A model generated the notes under the pieces. The model saw nothing but the letters and a program-made list of their open reading frames with translations. It made no database searches and had not been told where the DNA came from. 64,000 nt of DNA, taken from assembly GCA_002722705.1 (NCBI GenBank), contig PBMP01000006.1:1-64000 (forward strand), given 5' to 3'. Shown piece by piece: positions 1 through 8,482 of this stretch. How positions within the stretch are numbered: position 1 is the first letter of the stretch; each line of letters opens with the position of its first letter. This DNA comes from Pseudobdellovibrionaceae bacterium (GTDB taxonomy: Bacteria; Bdellovibrionota; UBA1018; UBA6935). Position numbers and translations under genes: made by a program.

Positions 1-267
1 AGGTACAAAACTGAAGAAATCATTCAGCATCTTAGGACCGCTGAGATTGAGCAGAGCAAGGGTTTAACCCAAGATCAGGCAGCAAAGAAGATCGGCGTGA
101 CGGTGACCACTTTGGTTCGCTGGAGAAAGGAGTACGGCGGTCTAGAGGTGAACCAGGCCAAAGAGCTCAGGCAGCTGAAAGAAGAAAATCTCAGGCTGAA
201 GCGAATAGTTGCGAATCAAGCTCTGGATATGGACATCCTAAAGGTTGCCGCTTCGGGAAAGTTCTAA
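1..267 (+). CDS. IS3-family transposase OrfA (5'-truncated by window)
   Basis: The open frame begins before base 1 and stops with TAA at 265-267. The visible 88 residues contain a helix-turn-helix region (around residues 22-45, with the motif TTLVRWRKEYGG) followed by a leucine-rich coiled coil (KELRQLKEENLRLKRIV), the usual DNA-binding plus dimerisation layout of OrfA. In this family OrfA binds the element's ends and is fused to OrfB by ribosomal frameshifting to make the full transposase. The family call is firm; the subgroup (IS407/IS51-like from the VANQALDMDILK region) is an inference. Confidence 0.85.
   Translation, partial: RYKTEEIIQHLRTAEIEQSKGLTQDQAAKKIGVTVTTLVRWRKEYGGLEVNQAKELRQLKEENLRLKRIVANQALDMDILKVAASGKF
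255..261 (+). promoter_or_regulatory. Candidate -1 ribosomal frameshift heptamer
   Basis: The heptamer G GGA AAG has the canonical X XXY YYZ form and is in the correct phase with OrfA (codons TCG GGA AAG). It lies one codon before the OrfA stop at 265-267. A -1 slip here enters the frame of OrfB, which is open from well upstream. The sequence and phase are seen directly; use in vivo is inferred from the known behaviour of IS3 elements. Confidence 0.5.
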
Positions 268-290
268 GCCCGGCCAGACGCAGGGAATGC

Positions 291-1118
291 GTGAAGGCAG
301 TACAAACGCAACTCAAGGTGTCTGAACGTCGGGCGTGCCGGGTTCTAGGACAGCTAAGAAGTACACAGCGATATCATTCAAAACCAAGTCCTTTTCGAGA
401 TTCATTGCGCAAACGAGTCGTAGAGATAGCCACGGAATACGGAAGATATGGATACAGAAAGGTTACCGGCCTTCTCAACATGGAAGGTTGGGATGTGGGA
501 AAGGATCGGGTTTATAGAATTTGGAGAGAAGAGGGTCTGAAAGTACCTCAAAAACAGCCAAAAAGGTCGAGACTTTGGTTTGCAGATGGTTCCTGCATCC
601 GACACCGCCCAATGCATCGGCACCACGTCTGGTCATATGATTTTGTTTCCGACCGAACCCACGATGGAAAGGCCTTTAAGATTCTCAATGTTATCGACGA
701 GTATTCGAGGGAGTGCCTTGCATCGTTCGTTCAGAGAAGAATCAATTCTCAAGATGTGCTGCTCGTTATGGCAGATCTGTTTATAAAATACGGATGCCCG
801 AAGTTTGTGCGCTCAGACAATGGACCTGAGTTCATCGCGCGGAAGCTCATCCATTGGTTCGAGCAGCTAGAGGTAAAACCTCTATTCATTGAACCCGGTT
901 CCCCGTGGGAAAATGGCTACTGCGAATCCTTCAATGGAAAGATGCGCTATGAATTACTGAACGGAGAAATCTTCTACAACATGACTGAAGCGAGGGTCAT
1001 CATCGAGAACTGGAGAGAGCATTACAACTCCGTAAGACCGCACAGTTCTTTAGGTCAACGGCCTCCGGCACCGGCAACCCTAGAGCCTAACATGAAGCTG
1101 ATTGCCAACTTGTGTTAA
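291..1118 (+). CDS. IS3-family transposase OrfB (DDE integrase core)
   Basis: This is the catalytic half of an IS3 transposase. It starts with an HTH_21-like region (SERRACRVLGQ, GRYGYRKVTGLL) and continues into an rve integrase core. The acidic triad is visible: D in WSYDFVSDRT, D in VRSDNGPEF and E in WENGYCESFNGKMR, with the typical end RPHSSLGQRPP. The frame is open upstream through SPARRREC to the OrfA region, so the native product is probably an OrfA-OrfB fusion. The GTG at 291 is the first usable start in this frame near the OrfA stop; independent initiation is possible. The length of 275 residues is normal for OrfB. Confidence 0.9.
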   Translation: MKAVQTQLKVSERRACRVLGQLRSTQRYHSKPSPFRDSLRKRVVEIATEYGRYGYRKVTGLLNMEGWDVGKDRVYRIWREEGLKVPQKQPKRSRLWFADGSCIRHRPMHRHHVWSYDFVSDRTHDGKAFKILNVIDEYSRECLASFVQRRINSQDVLLVMADLFIKYGCPKFVRSDNGPEFIARKLIHWFEQLEVKPLFIEPGSPWENGYCESFNGKMRYELLNGEIFYNMTEARVIIENWREHYNSVRPHSSLGQRPPAPATLEPNMKLIANLC

Positions 1119-1187
1119 AGGATATAAGTGGTAGCAAAACTCCAGGCTCGTCATCTAAAAAAAAAAGAAAATCGCCGTTGGAGAAAA

Positions 1188-2195
1188 CTAAAGCAAAATC
1201 TCTGTAGACTGAGGGTATGCAGCTACTTTCTTCTCGCTCACAATAAGCCCCAATGGCATATGTTTGGTATATCGAATCCATGCTTTCAACGGCGAAAATC
1301 GAAAACGATAAACTCCTTTTCGATCCTTCTCTAGATACCCTTTATTGAGAAGCTTCAACGCTTCTTGCGGTGTATTGGAGTCATTCAGGTCAATATCTTT
1401 GGATCGAAACTGTTCTCCAAGTAAACTAGCCTCTTCGAGAAAATACCTGCTCAATTTTGGAAGTGTAGAAAATGAGAAAAGAAAAAAAGGATTTGTAATA
1501 TCAAAATAGGTTTTTATGAATGTCCTTGAATTGAAATCGGACTCTTGTGACAGGGATTGCACGACCATTTTCAGCATGGAAAGAAGCCAAAGGTTTCCAC
1601 CTGTAATTGTCAGAACCCAAAACGGATTGGCAAACGCCAACTCCTCATTTAGCTTCATCCATTCTTTCTTTCCTGCGATTTCCCTTAATTCGCTCACAAT
1701 TTCGTCAAAATCTGAAACGAACCCCAGTTCGAGGACTCTAAAGAATCCATAAAAGGCTTTGTCGTGAGTCATTTGATTTCTAAAGGTCAGATCACTAGAT
1801 GCAATGAGCGACAAATTTGAGGAGCTTTGCAATAAGCCTCTAATGAAATGTGCGTCGTCTTTTGACTCGTCCAAAACCAAATGCAAATCATCGAGAAAAA
1901 GTATTTGTCTTTTGGCGAGGCTTTGCATTTCAAGCGTGGACAAAAATTGATCTACTTGTAATTTGATTCTTTGTCCGTTTGTTGAAAAAGGTAAAAAAAC
2001 TGAATTAAATTTTTGATTTAAATCCTCTGTTCTTTTGACTTCTTTATAAATGAGCCTTAGAGCGGTTGTCTTTCCAGAACCGCGATCACCAACAATGAGT
2101 GTATGATTTGTCTTTCCCTTGGATTTTGATGATCTTTTGATGTCTTCAATGACTTTTTTTACAATACCCTCAAGCTGTGGCGTCATAAATCGCAT
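1188..2195 (-). CDS. AAA/STAND-like ATPase, downstream partner of a pair
   Basis: The 335-residue protein has a Walker A motif (GDRGSGKTTA, about residues 37-46), a Walker B motif (ILFLDDLHLV, about 99-108) and a sensor-1-like segment (LSLIASSDL). The C-terminal part, with GYLEKDRKGVYRFRFSPLKAW, resembles the winged-helix end of archaeal-ATPase-type NTPases. The start overlaps the end of the upstream ATPase gene by 13 bases, so the two are surely cotranscribed and their products probably act together. The 3' end is next to an IS3 element, so the original C terminus may have been trimmed by the insertion. The substrate is unknown; a role in defence or mobile-element maintenance is possible but unsupported. 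Confidence 0.7.
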   Translation of the reverse strand: MRFMTPQLEGIVKKVIEDIKRSSKSKGKTNHTLIVGDRGSGKTTALRLIYKEVKRTEDLNQKFNSVFLPFSTNGQRIKLQVDQFLSTLEMQSLAKRQILFLDDLHLVLDESKDDAHFIRGLLQSSSNLSLIASSDLTFRNQMTHDKAFYGFFRVLELGFVSDFDEIVSELREIAGKKEWMKLNEELAFANPFWVLTITGGNLWLLSMLKMVVQSLSQESDFNSRTFIKTYFDITNPFFLFSFSTLPKLSRYFLEEASLLGEQFRSKDIDLNDSNTPQEALKLLNKGYLEKDRKGVYRFRFSPLKAWIRYTKHMPLGLIVSEKKVAAYPQSTEILL

Positions 2196-3457
2196 GGTCC
2201 CACCAATCTAACGTACCAATAGTACCGTTCTACAGTGTTCCTGATGGCGTAGCCATTGCCGGAACGATAAATCATATTGTCTAATAAAAGAATATCTATA
2301 AGATGGCGATACCCCTCAATATCAATTAATAGCTCTTTTTTTGACCAATCAAGTAGCTCCTTATCCTGAATTTCTTCCTCTCCATGATCAATATGTTGCT
2401 CCACTAGGTACTTAAGAATGGCCTTAAGTTGGATAATTTCACCTTCGACGTAATACTCATTCAGTCGTTCTTCCAGGTAACGAACGCCCCCAACGACATC
2501 AAAAAGCCGATAGTAGGCTGATTTTAATTCCGTTTCTATCTGATTTTTTTCTTTTGGTGGTTCTAGCTGATCAAGAAAATTTTGAATTGCCCAAGGTGAA
2601 ACATAGTTGAACATCTTTTCCAAAAAAGGCTCAACGATTTCCTTATTGGATTCCAATATCTTGTAGTCTAACGTATCGACGAGATCCCAAAACAGTTTTT
2701 TTACATCTGCAATTTCTAAAGGCTCCACCGTGATATTATAGGCGTCGTTCACGCCCTTGCTTTGGTTTATTCTTTCAAGTGTCAGTTTCATGTTTACCGA
2801 ACCGAATAGAATCAGAGTCACAATATCCTTTAATTGAGTATTGTGTCTCATCTCTCTGAAGTGTTCTAACCACAGTTCCACTTCGTCCCGGCCGTTCTCA
2901 TTTTTTAGGAGATGCTGAATAGCCTCTGGAACTTCATCAAAGCCAAGCACCACTTTTTCTTTTTCAAAGGTCAAGATAAGAGAAATAAACTCCTCTCGAA
3001 GACTTGCCACCAGCGACGTATACTCCTCCCATTTGTCAGAATCTTTCACCTTAATTCCGTATCCGGCAGCTTTGATTTCGTCGATGGAGTTTCTAAAGGT
3101 AGCAAAAGCCCTTTTGACTCTCGATAATCTTGCGACATCCTGAAATTTCTTAAACTTACCGTTTCTCTTGAGCGATTCCTGAATCTCCTCAATTGATTTC
3201 TTATAGAAATCTACCAAATTGGCGATTTTGGGCAGATAGATGTAAACGTAAACACCAGGGTCGTCTTCAGCGGCGTTTCTCTCCTCGAAATACTGCTTTA
3301 CGATGGAGGTTTTTCCGATCCGTCGTGGCCCTAAGATTAGAATCAGATTATCCCCGGTGTTATTGACGGTGTTCTCTAATGCTTGAACATAGGAGCGTCG
3401 CCCCTCGAAAAATGCTTCTCCGGTCGCTTCACCTCCGGTGGTATGTGGAATTGCCAT
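2183..3457 (-). CDS. AAA ATPase (archaeal-ATPase/STAND-like), upstream partner
   Basis: The 424-residue protein carries a Walker A motif (GPRRIGKTS, about residues 43-51) and a Walker B-like strand (VVLGFDEVPEAI). The sequence before it (FEGRRSYVQALENTV) matches the usual N terminus of ATPases of the archaeal ATPase clade. The C-terminal third (EEIQDKELLDWSKKELL, then IYRSGNGYAIRNTVERYYW) looks like a winged helix followed by the family's typical end. It is first in a two-gene unit and overlaps the second ATPase. An AT-rich region with several palindromes lies directly upstream, consistent with autoregulation. The biological role is not known. Confidence 0.72.
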   Translation of the reverse strand: MAIPHTTGGEATGEAFFEGRRSYVQALENTVNNTGDNLILILGPRRIGKTSIVKQYFEERNAAEDDPGVYVYIYLPKIANLVDFYKKSIEEIQESLKRNGKFKKFQDVARLSRVKRAFATFRNSIDEIKAAGYGIKVKDSDKWEEYTSLVASLREEFISLILTFEKEKVVLGFDEVPEAIQHLLKNENGRDEVELWLEHFREMRHNTQLKDIVTLILFGSVNMKLTLERINQSKGVNDAYNITVEPLEIADVKKLFWDLVDTLDYKILESNKEIVEPFLEKMFNYVSPWAIQNFLDQLEPPKEKNQIETELKSAYYRLFDVVGGVRYLEERLNEYYVEGEIIQLKAILKYLVEQHIDHGEEEIQDKELLDWSKKELLIDIEGYRHLIDILLLDNMIYRSGNGYAIRNTVERYYWYVRLVGPCDL

Positions 3458-3471
3458 AAAGTGTCCTTTTC

Positions 3472-3533
3472 ATATCTCTATAGATATTAAAACGATATTT
3501 ATAAAGATATTATATCAATATTTCTATAAATAT
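3472..3533. promoter_or_regulatory. AT-rich palindromic operator region before the ATPase pair
   Basis: Within 62 bases there are three related dyads: ATATC-N6-GATAT at 3472-3487, a GATATTTATAAAGATAT-like segment at 3494-3510, and a perfect ATATTT-N4-AAATAT at 3518-3533. They occupy the promoter position of the minus-strand ATPase genes. Such repeated dyads suggest a repressor binding site, but no regulator can be assigned. Confidence 0.4.
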
Positions 3534-3576
3534 CAATCCTGTTTAACTATTTGTATTTATTGTGTTTTATTTATAA

Positions 3577-3607
3577 GCCGTCACGCCAGGTCTGTCGCCG
3601 TGACGGC
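3577..3607. terminator. GC-rich hairpin after the lipoprotein gene
   Basis: A perfect 9-bp stem (GCCGTCACG / CGTGACGGC) with a 13-base loop lies just past the stop of the minus-strand lipoprotein gene at 3629. Read on the minus strand it is followed by an AT-rich stretch but not a clean run of T, so intrinsic termination is plausible rather than certain. Confidence 0.4.
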
Positions 3608-3628
3608 AATAAGAATAGAACGGCCCTA

Positions 3629-4291
3629 TCAATTTGATAGGTCGGCTGACTTGATACAAAGAGTTTGATGCTCGCCGGTAAAGGCGACCCAGGTCGCTTC
3701 GTTTGTTTTACTTGTGATCCTGAATACGGGGCTGGTCAACTGAAGTCCAAGGATGGCCCTTTCTTTGACGAGCACTTTCAGGTCGTCAACAGCGTCTCCG
3801 ATTGCGTGAGGTGGTCTATCGAAACGCCGTACAATTCGGGTATGATACGTCGTTAGTCCGTCTACTTCGGTTTTCCCACCTTGGATTGCAAAATTACCGT
3901 AATAGGTCGGAGAAAAGCCAATTGACTCTAGTTTGTCATCAATAGAAATATTGGCTCCCAGTTTTCCAGTCTTTCCGACATACCAGATATTGTATAAATG
4001 GACAGTCAAGTGGTCCAAGTAGTGATTGTATGCTTCGTCGTCCGTAAAACGAGGATAGCGATTCAATTCAACATTTTTTAGTTCTATATCATCTTCAAGT
4101 AGGTCAAGTGTTTCGAGTGAAATTGGAGCCTCCAGTTTGCACTTTTCGTTGAATGCACTTCCAATCTGCTCCGATCCTGAGCTAATAGGAACAAAATTGG
4201 AACCATTTCCGATCAACCCCCTGTTATTAGCACCATTGCCGCAGCCGGACAGAATTCCGGTACAAGCCAGCATAAAAATCGCTTTTCTCAT
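3629..4291 (-). CDS. Predicted lipoprotein of unknown function
   Basis: The start at 4291 (MRKAIFMLACTGILSGCGNG) is preferred over 4303 because a GGGGGGA ribosome-binding site precedes it. The first 17 residues form a lipoprotein signal peptide with the lipobox LSGC, so the mature protein is probably anchored to a membrane. The remaining about 200 residues have no motif I recognise; one further cysteine pair may exist (C of NEKCKLEAP and C near the end in HQTLCIK). It is the last gene of the minus-strand unit that begins at about 12075, 23 bases after the methyltransferase stop, and may be the cell-surface or periplasmic component of that system. Confidence 0.65.
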   Translation of the reverse strand: MRKAIFMLACTGILSGCGNGANNRGLIGNGSNFVPISSGSEQIGSAFNEKCKLEAPISLETLDLLEDDIELKNVELNRYPRFTDDEAYNHYLDHLTVHLYNIWYVGKTGKLGANISIDDKLESIGFSPTYYGNFAIQGGKTEVDGLTTYHTRIVRRFDRPPHAIGDAVDDLKVLVKERAILGLQLTSPVFRITSKTNEATWVAFTGEHQTLCIKSADLSN

Positions 4292-4314
4292 AAATCCCCC
4301 CATTTTGGATTTGA

Positions 4315-5124
4315 TTACTTCTTCTTCGCTGACACCTGAAATATTTTTGGCAAACTGATTAAAGTCGTTGGATCATTTGCAAAGTCAACAATCTTTCCGT
4401 GAACTTCACTATGCTCGTCTTTTGACATGATTCCGTTAGAAACAAGACCTTCACCAATCAAATCAAAACTGACATCTACCATGTGTTTTCCTTCACCATC
4501 GAGGAAAGCAGGACATCGACAGTCGATGAGCTGAACGTCGTATCCTGACGATCTAAGCATAGAAGGTAGTTTTCTTCCGATGAGTGGATCAGCCCCTCTC
4601 GCCTTTCCAAGCTCCTTGTACGCTTCCACATAGCGATTGAATGCTTTATTTTCTGGATAAGCAACATGACCATCGAAATCAACGTCCTCAATAGCTAGGA
4701 TTCCCTCATCAGAAAGAAGCATTTTTAACTTGTCCATTAGAGCTCTAGGACTACGAAGATGGGAAAATATAAGTCTGCAATAAATAAAATCAAACTTCCC
4801 ATACCTAGAAAGGTCATCCTGCTCAACGTTTGAAACCTCAAAGATCACCTTTCCAGTTTCATCTTTAAAGAGTTCTTTCGCGTCTTTGATTTTCGGTTCA
4901 TCGAAGTCAACGCCCAAAATCTCTCCATTTCTCTCCATAATTTGGTCAAAATAGCGCCGTGTGACTTCCGCGTTTCCACAGGCCAATTCAAGGACGCGGT
5001 TTCCGGGGCGTAGACCAGCGCTTCGTAAAAAATAGTCACTTATGTCCCAAGTAACTCTCGCCATCAACTTAAGGCGGTCGGAACCTCGCTGTCCACCTGC
5101 GATGATATAACTTTTGTCTTCCAT
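4315..5124 (-). CDS. Class I SAM-dependent methyltransferase
   Basis: The 269-residue protein has methyltransferase motif I (RVLELACGNAEVTRR, about residues 43-57), the acidic end of strand 2 (ILGVDFDEPKI), and motif IV/post-IV (FDFIYCRLIFSHLRSP), then AIEDVDFDG. This is the Methyltransf_25/31, UbiE-like layout acting on small molecules. The gene overlaps the end of the histidine kinase gene by 61 bases if the first ATG is used; the N-terminal YIIAGGQRGSDRLKLMARVTW resembles that of related methyltransferases, which supports the long form. The neighbouring halogenase-like oxidase and exporter suggest that it tailors a small molecule, but the substrate cannot be read from the sequence. Confidence 0.8.
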   Translation of the reverse strand: MEDKSYIIAGGQRGSDRLKLMARVTWDISDYFLRSAGLRPGNRVLELACGNAEVTRRYFDQIMERNGEILGVDFDEPKIKDAKELFKDETGKVIFEVSNVEQDDLSRYGKFDFIYCRLIFSHLRSPRALMDKLKMLLSDEGILAIEDVDFDGHVAYPENKAFNRYVEAYKELGKARGADPLIGRKLPSMLRSSGYDVQLIDCRCPAFLDGEGKHMVDVSFDLIGEGLVSNGIMSKDEHSEVHGKIVDFANDPTTLISLPKIFQVSAKKK

Positions 5125-7151
5125 TCTGCCTCCCTCTTTATTGAAAATGAAAAGTCCTCAAGAAAGGACTTTGGATAAATTGGAATCCTATACTCCCTAG
5201 CAAACGTCTCTAGGCGTTCTTCTTTATGATCTGAAGTGATAATCGATATCGGAACCTTTCGCCCCAATCGCCTTATACAAGTTTCAGCCATTGATACTGC
5301 GTCAAAACTGCTATCGGCCACCATGTTATCGAGTAGGATATGTCCACATGTTTGCTGAAGTGAATACCAGTTCACCTTTTCCAAAAAGTTCTCAAAGGAC
5401 TTGTGGTAAGAGCCGGAAATACCTCGCGCAGCAGCCATTGTAAAAATTTTTGTAAGCACAGGAACTTTGTCATCAACGACAAGAATCTGCTTTCCATGCT
5501 CCACCTCAATAGTGTGTTTTTTTGCATTGGGCAATCCATCAAGGATTGCTGGGAGCGTTACAGAGAAAATAGCTCCATGTTCATCGGATTTGTCGAGAAC
5601 CAAGCTACCACCATGTTGGGACACCATCATTCTGGAAACATGTAGACCAATGCCGCTACCTGATTCCTTACCAATAGTGACTCCATCTCTAAAAATGTCT
5701 TCTTCTCTCCCCTTCGGAATTCCTTTCCCCGAATCAATAATCTTAATTCTGTTGAATGTACCTTTTCTCTCGATCCTGACCTCAATGGTGCCGCAGGAAT
5801 CGATAGCCTCGATTGCGTTTTTCAGAAGGTTGTCGAATACTCTTCTGATATTCTGAATCGAACCAACCATAAAAAGGGAATCGAATGCGCTGTCCCGTCG
5901 AAAAGTAATTTTCTTCCCTTTGCTGTTCGCTTCGGACTTACAGCGTTCAATTAATTCATCAATGAGCGCGGTGAGATCAAACCTTTCTGTTAATCCAATA
6001 TGATTGTCACTGGGACTCCTAATCGCATCGACTAGAAGCATGACTTCCGCGCAGCTTTTCTCAAGAACTTGAACAATTGATAAATTTTTAGTGTCCGTCT
6101 TACGCTTCAAGAACGTTATTGCCGTTTCCAAATTCGCCATTACAGGCTTCAAATCGTGGGCTACCTGGTTTGCCAGATTGGAATGAGCAACGGCAGACGC
6201 CTGTTTTCGCAACATCTCCTGGTTCTCTATCAAAGCTAGCTTGGTTTTTTCCTGATCCTGTTGAATCTCATCGAATTCTACAATTTTTGTACTCTTTAAA
6301 GAGCCCTGTCTGTAATCACCACTCGCCAGCCCTTTTGCAAAAAGGCGAATTTCTAGCAAGTGTTTTGTCAGCTTTCCCGAGAGAATGAGTGAAATTGCTA
6401 CACCAACAAGGATGACGAGGAAGAATAAAGCTTCAGCCTTTTGCACCAAGTGATTTGTTTTATTTTCAAGGTTATCAAGAAGTTGCTCTCGCTTCCGATC
6501 TCCCTTGGCTCTCATGTCGTCTTTACTTTCTGTAAATTCGTCAAGAAAAATAGAAGCTACCAACATCAGATCTGTATCGGGTATGCGCTTAATGACAGCA
6601 TACTTGTCTCGAAGCTGACCGTCGGTGACCGACCACTTATAGCGCCCCCTAGACTCCTGACAGTTCAAAGCAGGTTTGAACACTTTCCAAAATTTTGGAA
6701 ACTTCTTCGCAAATACTAAGTTGGAAGTGCCTCGAAGGGCTTTCTTTGGATGTGCAACAACAATCATCTTAGGGCCACATTCCAAAACACCCGTATATCC
6801 GGTTTTCAAGAATTTCTGAATAATCGTATTTTGAAAATGATCGTCTTTCGCCAACTCCGCGCCTGATCGGCCACGCGCGAGTAGTGTTGCTTGAAAGGCG
6901 ACGTCCCGTGCTTTCTCTTCCAGCATTGCAGCGGCAAGTTCTTCCAAGTGTGAGCCACTGTCTTTAACGAGTTCGTCTACAGTTTGAATTGTATGATTAG
7001 AAATGATTTTTGGTTGCGTAACACCAATGTAATTTAAAATATACCATCCAGAAACGAGGGCAATCGCTATAAAGGCACAGATAATGATCCAAAAGAAGTG
7101 GGACACTCTAAAACGACGAGTAATGAACCATGTGTGCAATTTCTCTAGCAT
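5064..7151 (-). CDS. Membrane hybrid sensor histidine kinase with C-terminal receiver
   Basis: The 695 residues read in order: a transmembrane helix (about 19-42), a periplasmic Cache-like sensor (about 50-205, with GYTGVLECGPKMIVVAHPKKALRG), a second transmembrane helix (about 241-258), a HAMP-like linker, and a DHp helix with the phospho-accepting His in VAHDLKP (H332). An HATPase_c domain follows (N box DNLLKNAIEAID at 440-451, G1 DSGKGIP, G2 GSGIGLHVS), then a receiver (VVDD at 558-561, phospho-acceptor D608 in HILLDNMV, T639/S640, K661). All key residues are present, so it should be an active hybrid kinase. It sits between a transporter-receiver fusion and a methyltransferase, overlapping both genes. 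Confidence 0.9.
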   Translation of the reverse strand: MLEKLHTWFITRRFRVSHFFWIIICAFIAIALVSGWYILNYIGVTQPKIISNHTIQTVDELVKDSGSHLEELAAAMLEEKARDVAFQATLLARGRSGAELAKDDHFQNTIIQKFLKTGYTGVLECGPKMIVVAHPKKALRGTSNLVFAKKFPKFWKVFKPALNCQESRGRYKWSVTDGQLRDKYAVIKRIPDTDLMLVASIFLDEFTESKDDMRAKGDRKREQLLDNLENKTNHLVQKAEALFFLVILVGVAISLILSGKLTKHLLEIRLFAKGLASGDYRQGSLKSTKIVEFDEIQQDQEKTKLALIENQEMLRKQASAVAHSNLANQVAHDLKPVMANLETAITFLKRKTDTKNLSIVQVLEKSCAEVMLLVDAIRSPSDNHIGLTERFDLTALIDELIERCKSEANSKGKKITFRRDSAFDSLFMVGSIQNIRRVFDNLLKNAIEAIDSCGTIEVRIERKGTFNRIKIIDSGKGIPKGREEDIFRDGVTIGKESGSGIGLHVSRMMVSQHGGSLVLDKSDEHGAIFSVTLPAILDGLPNAKKHTIEVEHGKQILVVDDKVPVLTKIFTMAAARGISGSYHKSFENFLEKVNWYSLQQTCGHILLDNMVADSSFDAVSMAETCIRRLGRKVPISIITSDHKEERLETFAREYRIPIYPKSFLEDFSFSIKREAEWKTKVISSQVDSEVPTALS

Positions 7152-8482
7152 CTAGCACCTTGCTTCCACTCGTCAACTGGTGGCATTTTTCCAATAATCG
7201 ACTTGATCCAGTAAGGTTTTGTTTGCTGGTGCTCGTCTCCTGTGGTTAGGGTGATATCTCTAAACCCAAGAGTGTCGTAAATGGGTCGTGCGAGTTCATC
7301 ACCAATAATCACCCTGGTTCCATCTTTTAGGTTTCGATCAATATAGAGTGGAGTTGTTCGAGCAACGCCCGACAATATCTCAAAAAATTCATCAATGGTC
7401 TCGGCGAATAAAATTCGTTTGCCATGTTCTTCAGCATAGCTTTTCCAATTTACATGGTTAATTTCACGATCATCGAGAAGAACACCGTCGATGTCTGATC
7501 TTAAGTTCGGGGAGTCCGAAGCAGCCACTACAGCATCGACTTTTGATATCCAAAAAAAATCGTCAGAGTCCTCTTTTGATTGTTCATCAGACTTTGCATG
7601 ATCCTTGATTTTAGACGAACTAACGGATCTTCCTCGGTACATTCCATATAGGTAGGTAGCAACACCAACCCAGACAAAACCGAAAGCAACGAACTGAACG
7701 TGGCTGAACGGTTCATTGTAATAGCTTACTGCTAGAAAAAAATTAAGTGTTGGACCAATATACTGCATGAATCCCAACGTACTAAGAGATATCCGTTTTG
7801 CAGATGCAGCATAAGTAAAAAGAGGAATGGCCGTGACAAAACCAGCCCCAATCAACAATATCCAAATAGAACTAGGAAGAGGTTGGGCGGTATCTGGAGA
7901 GTTACCCAAAAGATAAAGAGATGGTAAAAATAGAATAAGCCCTTCGGCAGTCATAGAAGTGAGGGTGTCTACGTTGCGTGTTTTCTTGATTAGAGCATAG
8001 AAGCCCATCGTCGATGCGAGTGTGATTGCAAGGATCGGAATCTCCCAAGCATGGACCGTTAGAATCACCACGCCAGTTAGGGCGGAAGTAAACGCAATTT
8101 TTTGATGTTTGGTCAATTTTTCACCAAGAAAAAGAATTCCTAGAACCACGTTTAGAAGTGGATTGATGTAGTACCCCAGTGATGCCTGAAGAACGTTTTC
8201 AGAATTAACCGCGTAGATGTACGCTCCCCAGTTACCTGCGATTAGTGCCGCCGTAAGAAAAACCCAGGGAAGCTCGGAAGACGATTGAAACAGCTCTTTC
8301 AATGGCTTCATTTTTCTGGTGAGAATAGCTGCAACCAAAAAGAACAGAGCTGACCACACGATTCGATGATAGAGAATGGTCAACGACGCTATTTGATTCA
8401 GAGACTTCCAATAGATAGGAAGCAGACCCCAGGCAGAAAAAGTAAATAGGGCTAAGAGTATTCCGCTTGTCGTCTTACGCAT
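7145..8482 (-). CDS. RarD/EamA-family transporter fused to a response-regulator receiver domain
   Basis: Residues 1-about 285 are a complete RarD-type EamA permease with about ten hydrophobic segments (start TTSGILLALFTFSAWGLLPIYWK; GNWGAYIYAVN; YINPLLNVVLG). After a charged linker (about 286-308), residues 310-440 do not belong to RarD. They match a receiver: acidic pair in GVLLDDRE (D337/D338), putative phospho-acceptor in TPLYIDRNL (D382), Thr in ITLTTGD and Lys in QTKPYW. Export activity could therefore be gated by phosphorylation from the adjacent kinase. EamA proteins carry metabolites or drugs, so with the halogenase-like gene an exporter role is likely. The fusion is unusual; the ends overlap neighbours by 7-8 bases. 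Confidence 0.82.
   Translation of the reverse strand: MRKTTSGILLALFTFSAWGLLPIYWKSLNQIASLTILYHRIVWSALFFLVAAILTRKMKPLKELFQSSSELPWVFLTAALIAGNWGAYIYAVNSENVLQASLGYYINPLLNVVLGILFLGEKLTKHQKIAFTSALTGVVILTVHAWEIPILAITLASTMGFYALIKKTRNVDTLTSMTAEGLILFLPSLYLLGNSPDTAQPLPSSIWILLIGAGFVTAIPLFTYAASAKRISLSTLGFMQYIGPTLNFFLAVSYYNEPFSHVQFVAFGFVWVGVATYLYGMYRGRSVSSSKIKDHAKSDEQSKEDSDDFFWISKVDAVVAASDSPNLRSDIDGVLLDDREINHVNWKSYAEEHGKRILFAETIDEFFEILSGVARTTPLYIDRNLKDGTRVIIGDELARPIYDTLGFRDITLTTGDEHQQTKPYWIKSIIGKMPPVDEWKQGARC

Larger units (their letters stand above)
1..1118 (+). mobile_element. IS3-family insertion sequence, left end cut by window
   Basis: The two-frame arrangement of a small helix-turn-helix protein followed by a DDE integrase-type transposase, with the second frame at -1 to the first, is the layout of IS3-family elements. 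The start of the element lies outside the window. The right inverted repeat is not resolved: it should lie shortly after the transposase stop, before about 1188 where the neighbouring ATPase gene ends, but without the left end it cannot be matched. The proteins look intact, so the element may be active. Confidence 0.85.

Noticed and set aside
5467-5856. Open frame of 129 codons on the plus strand
   Set aside because: It lies wholly antisense to the histidine kinase ATPase domain, has no ribosome site and no recognisable protein features.
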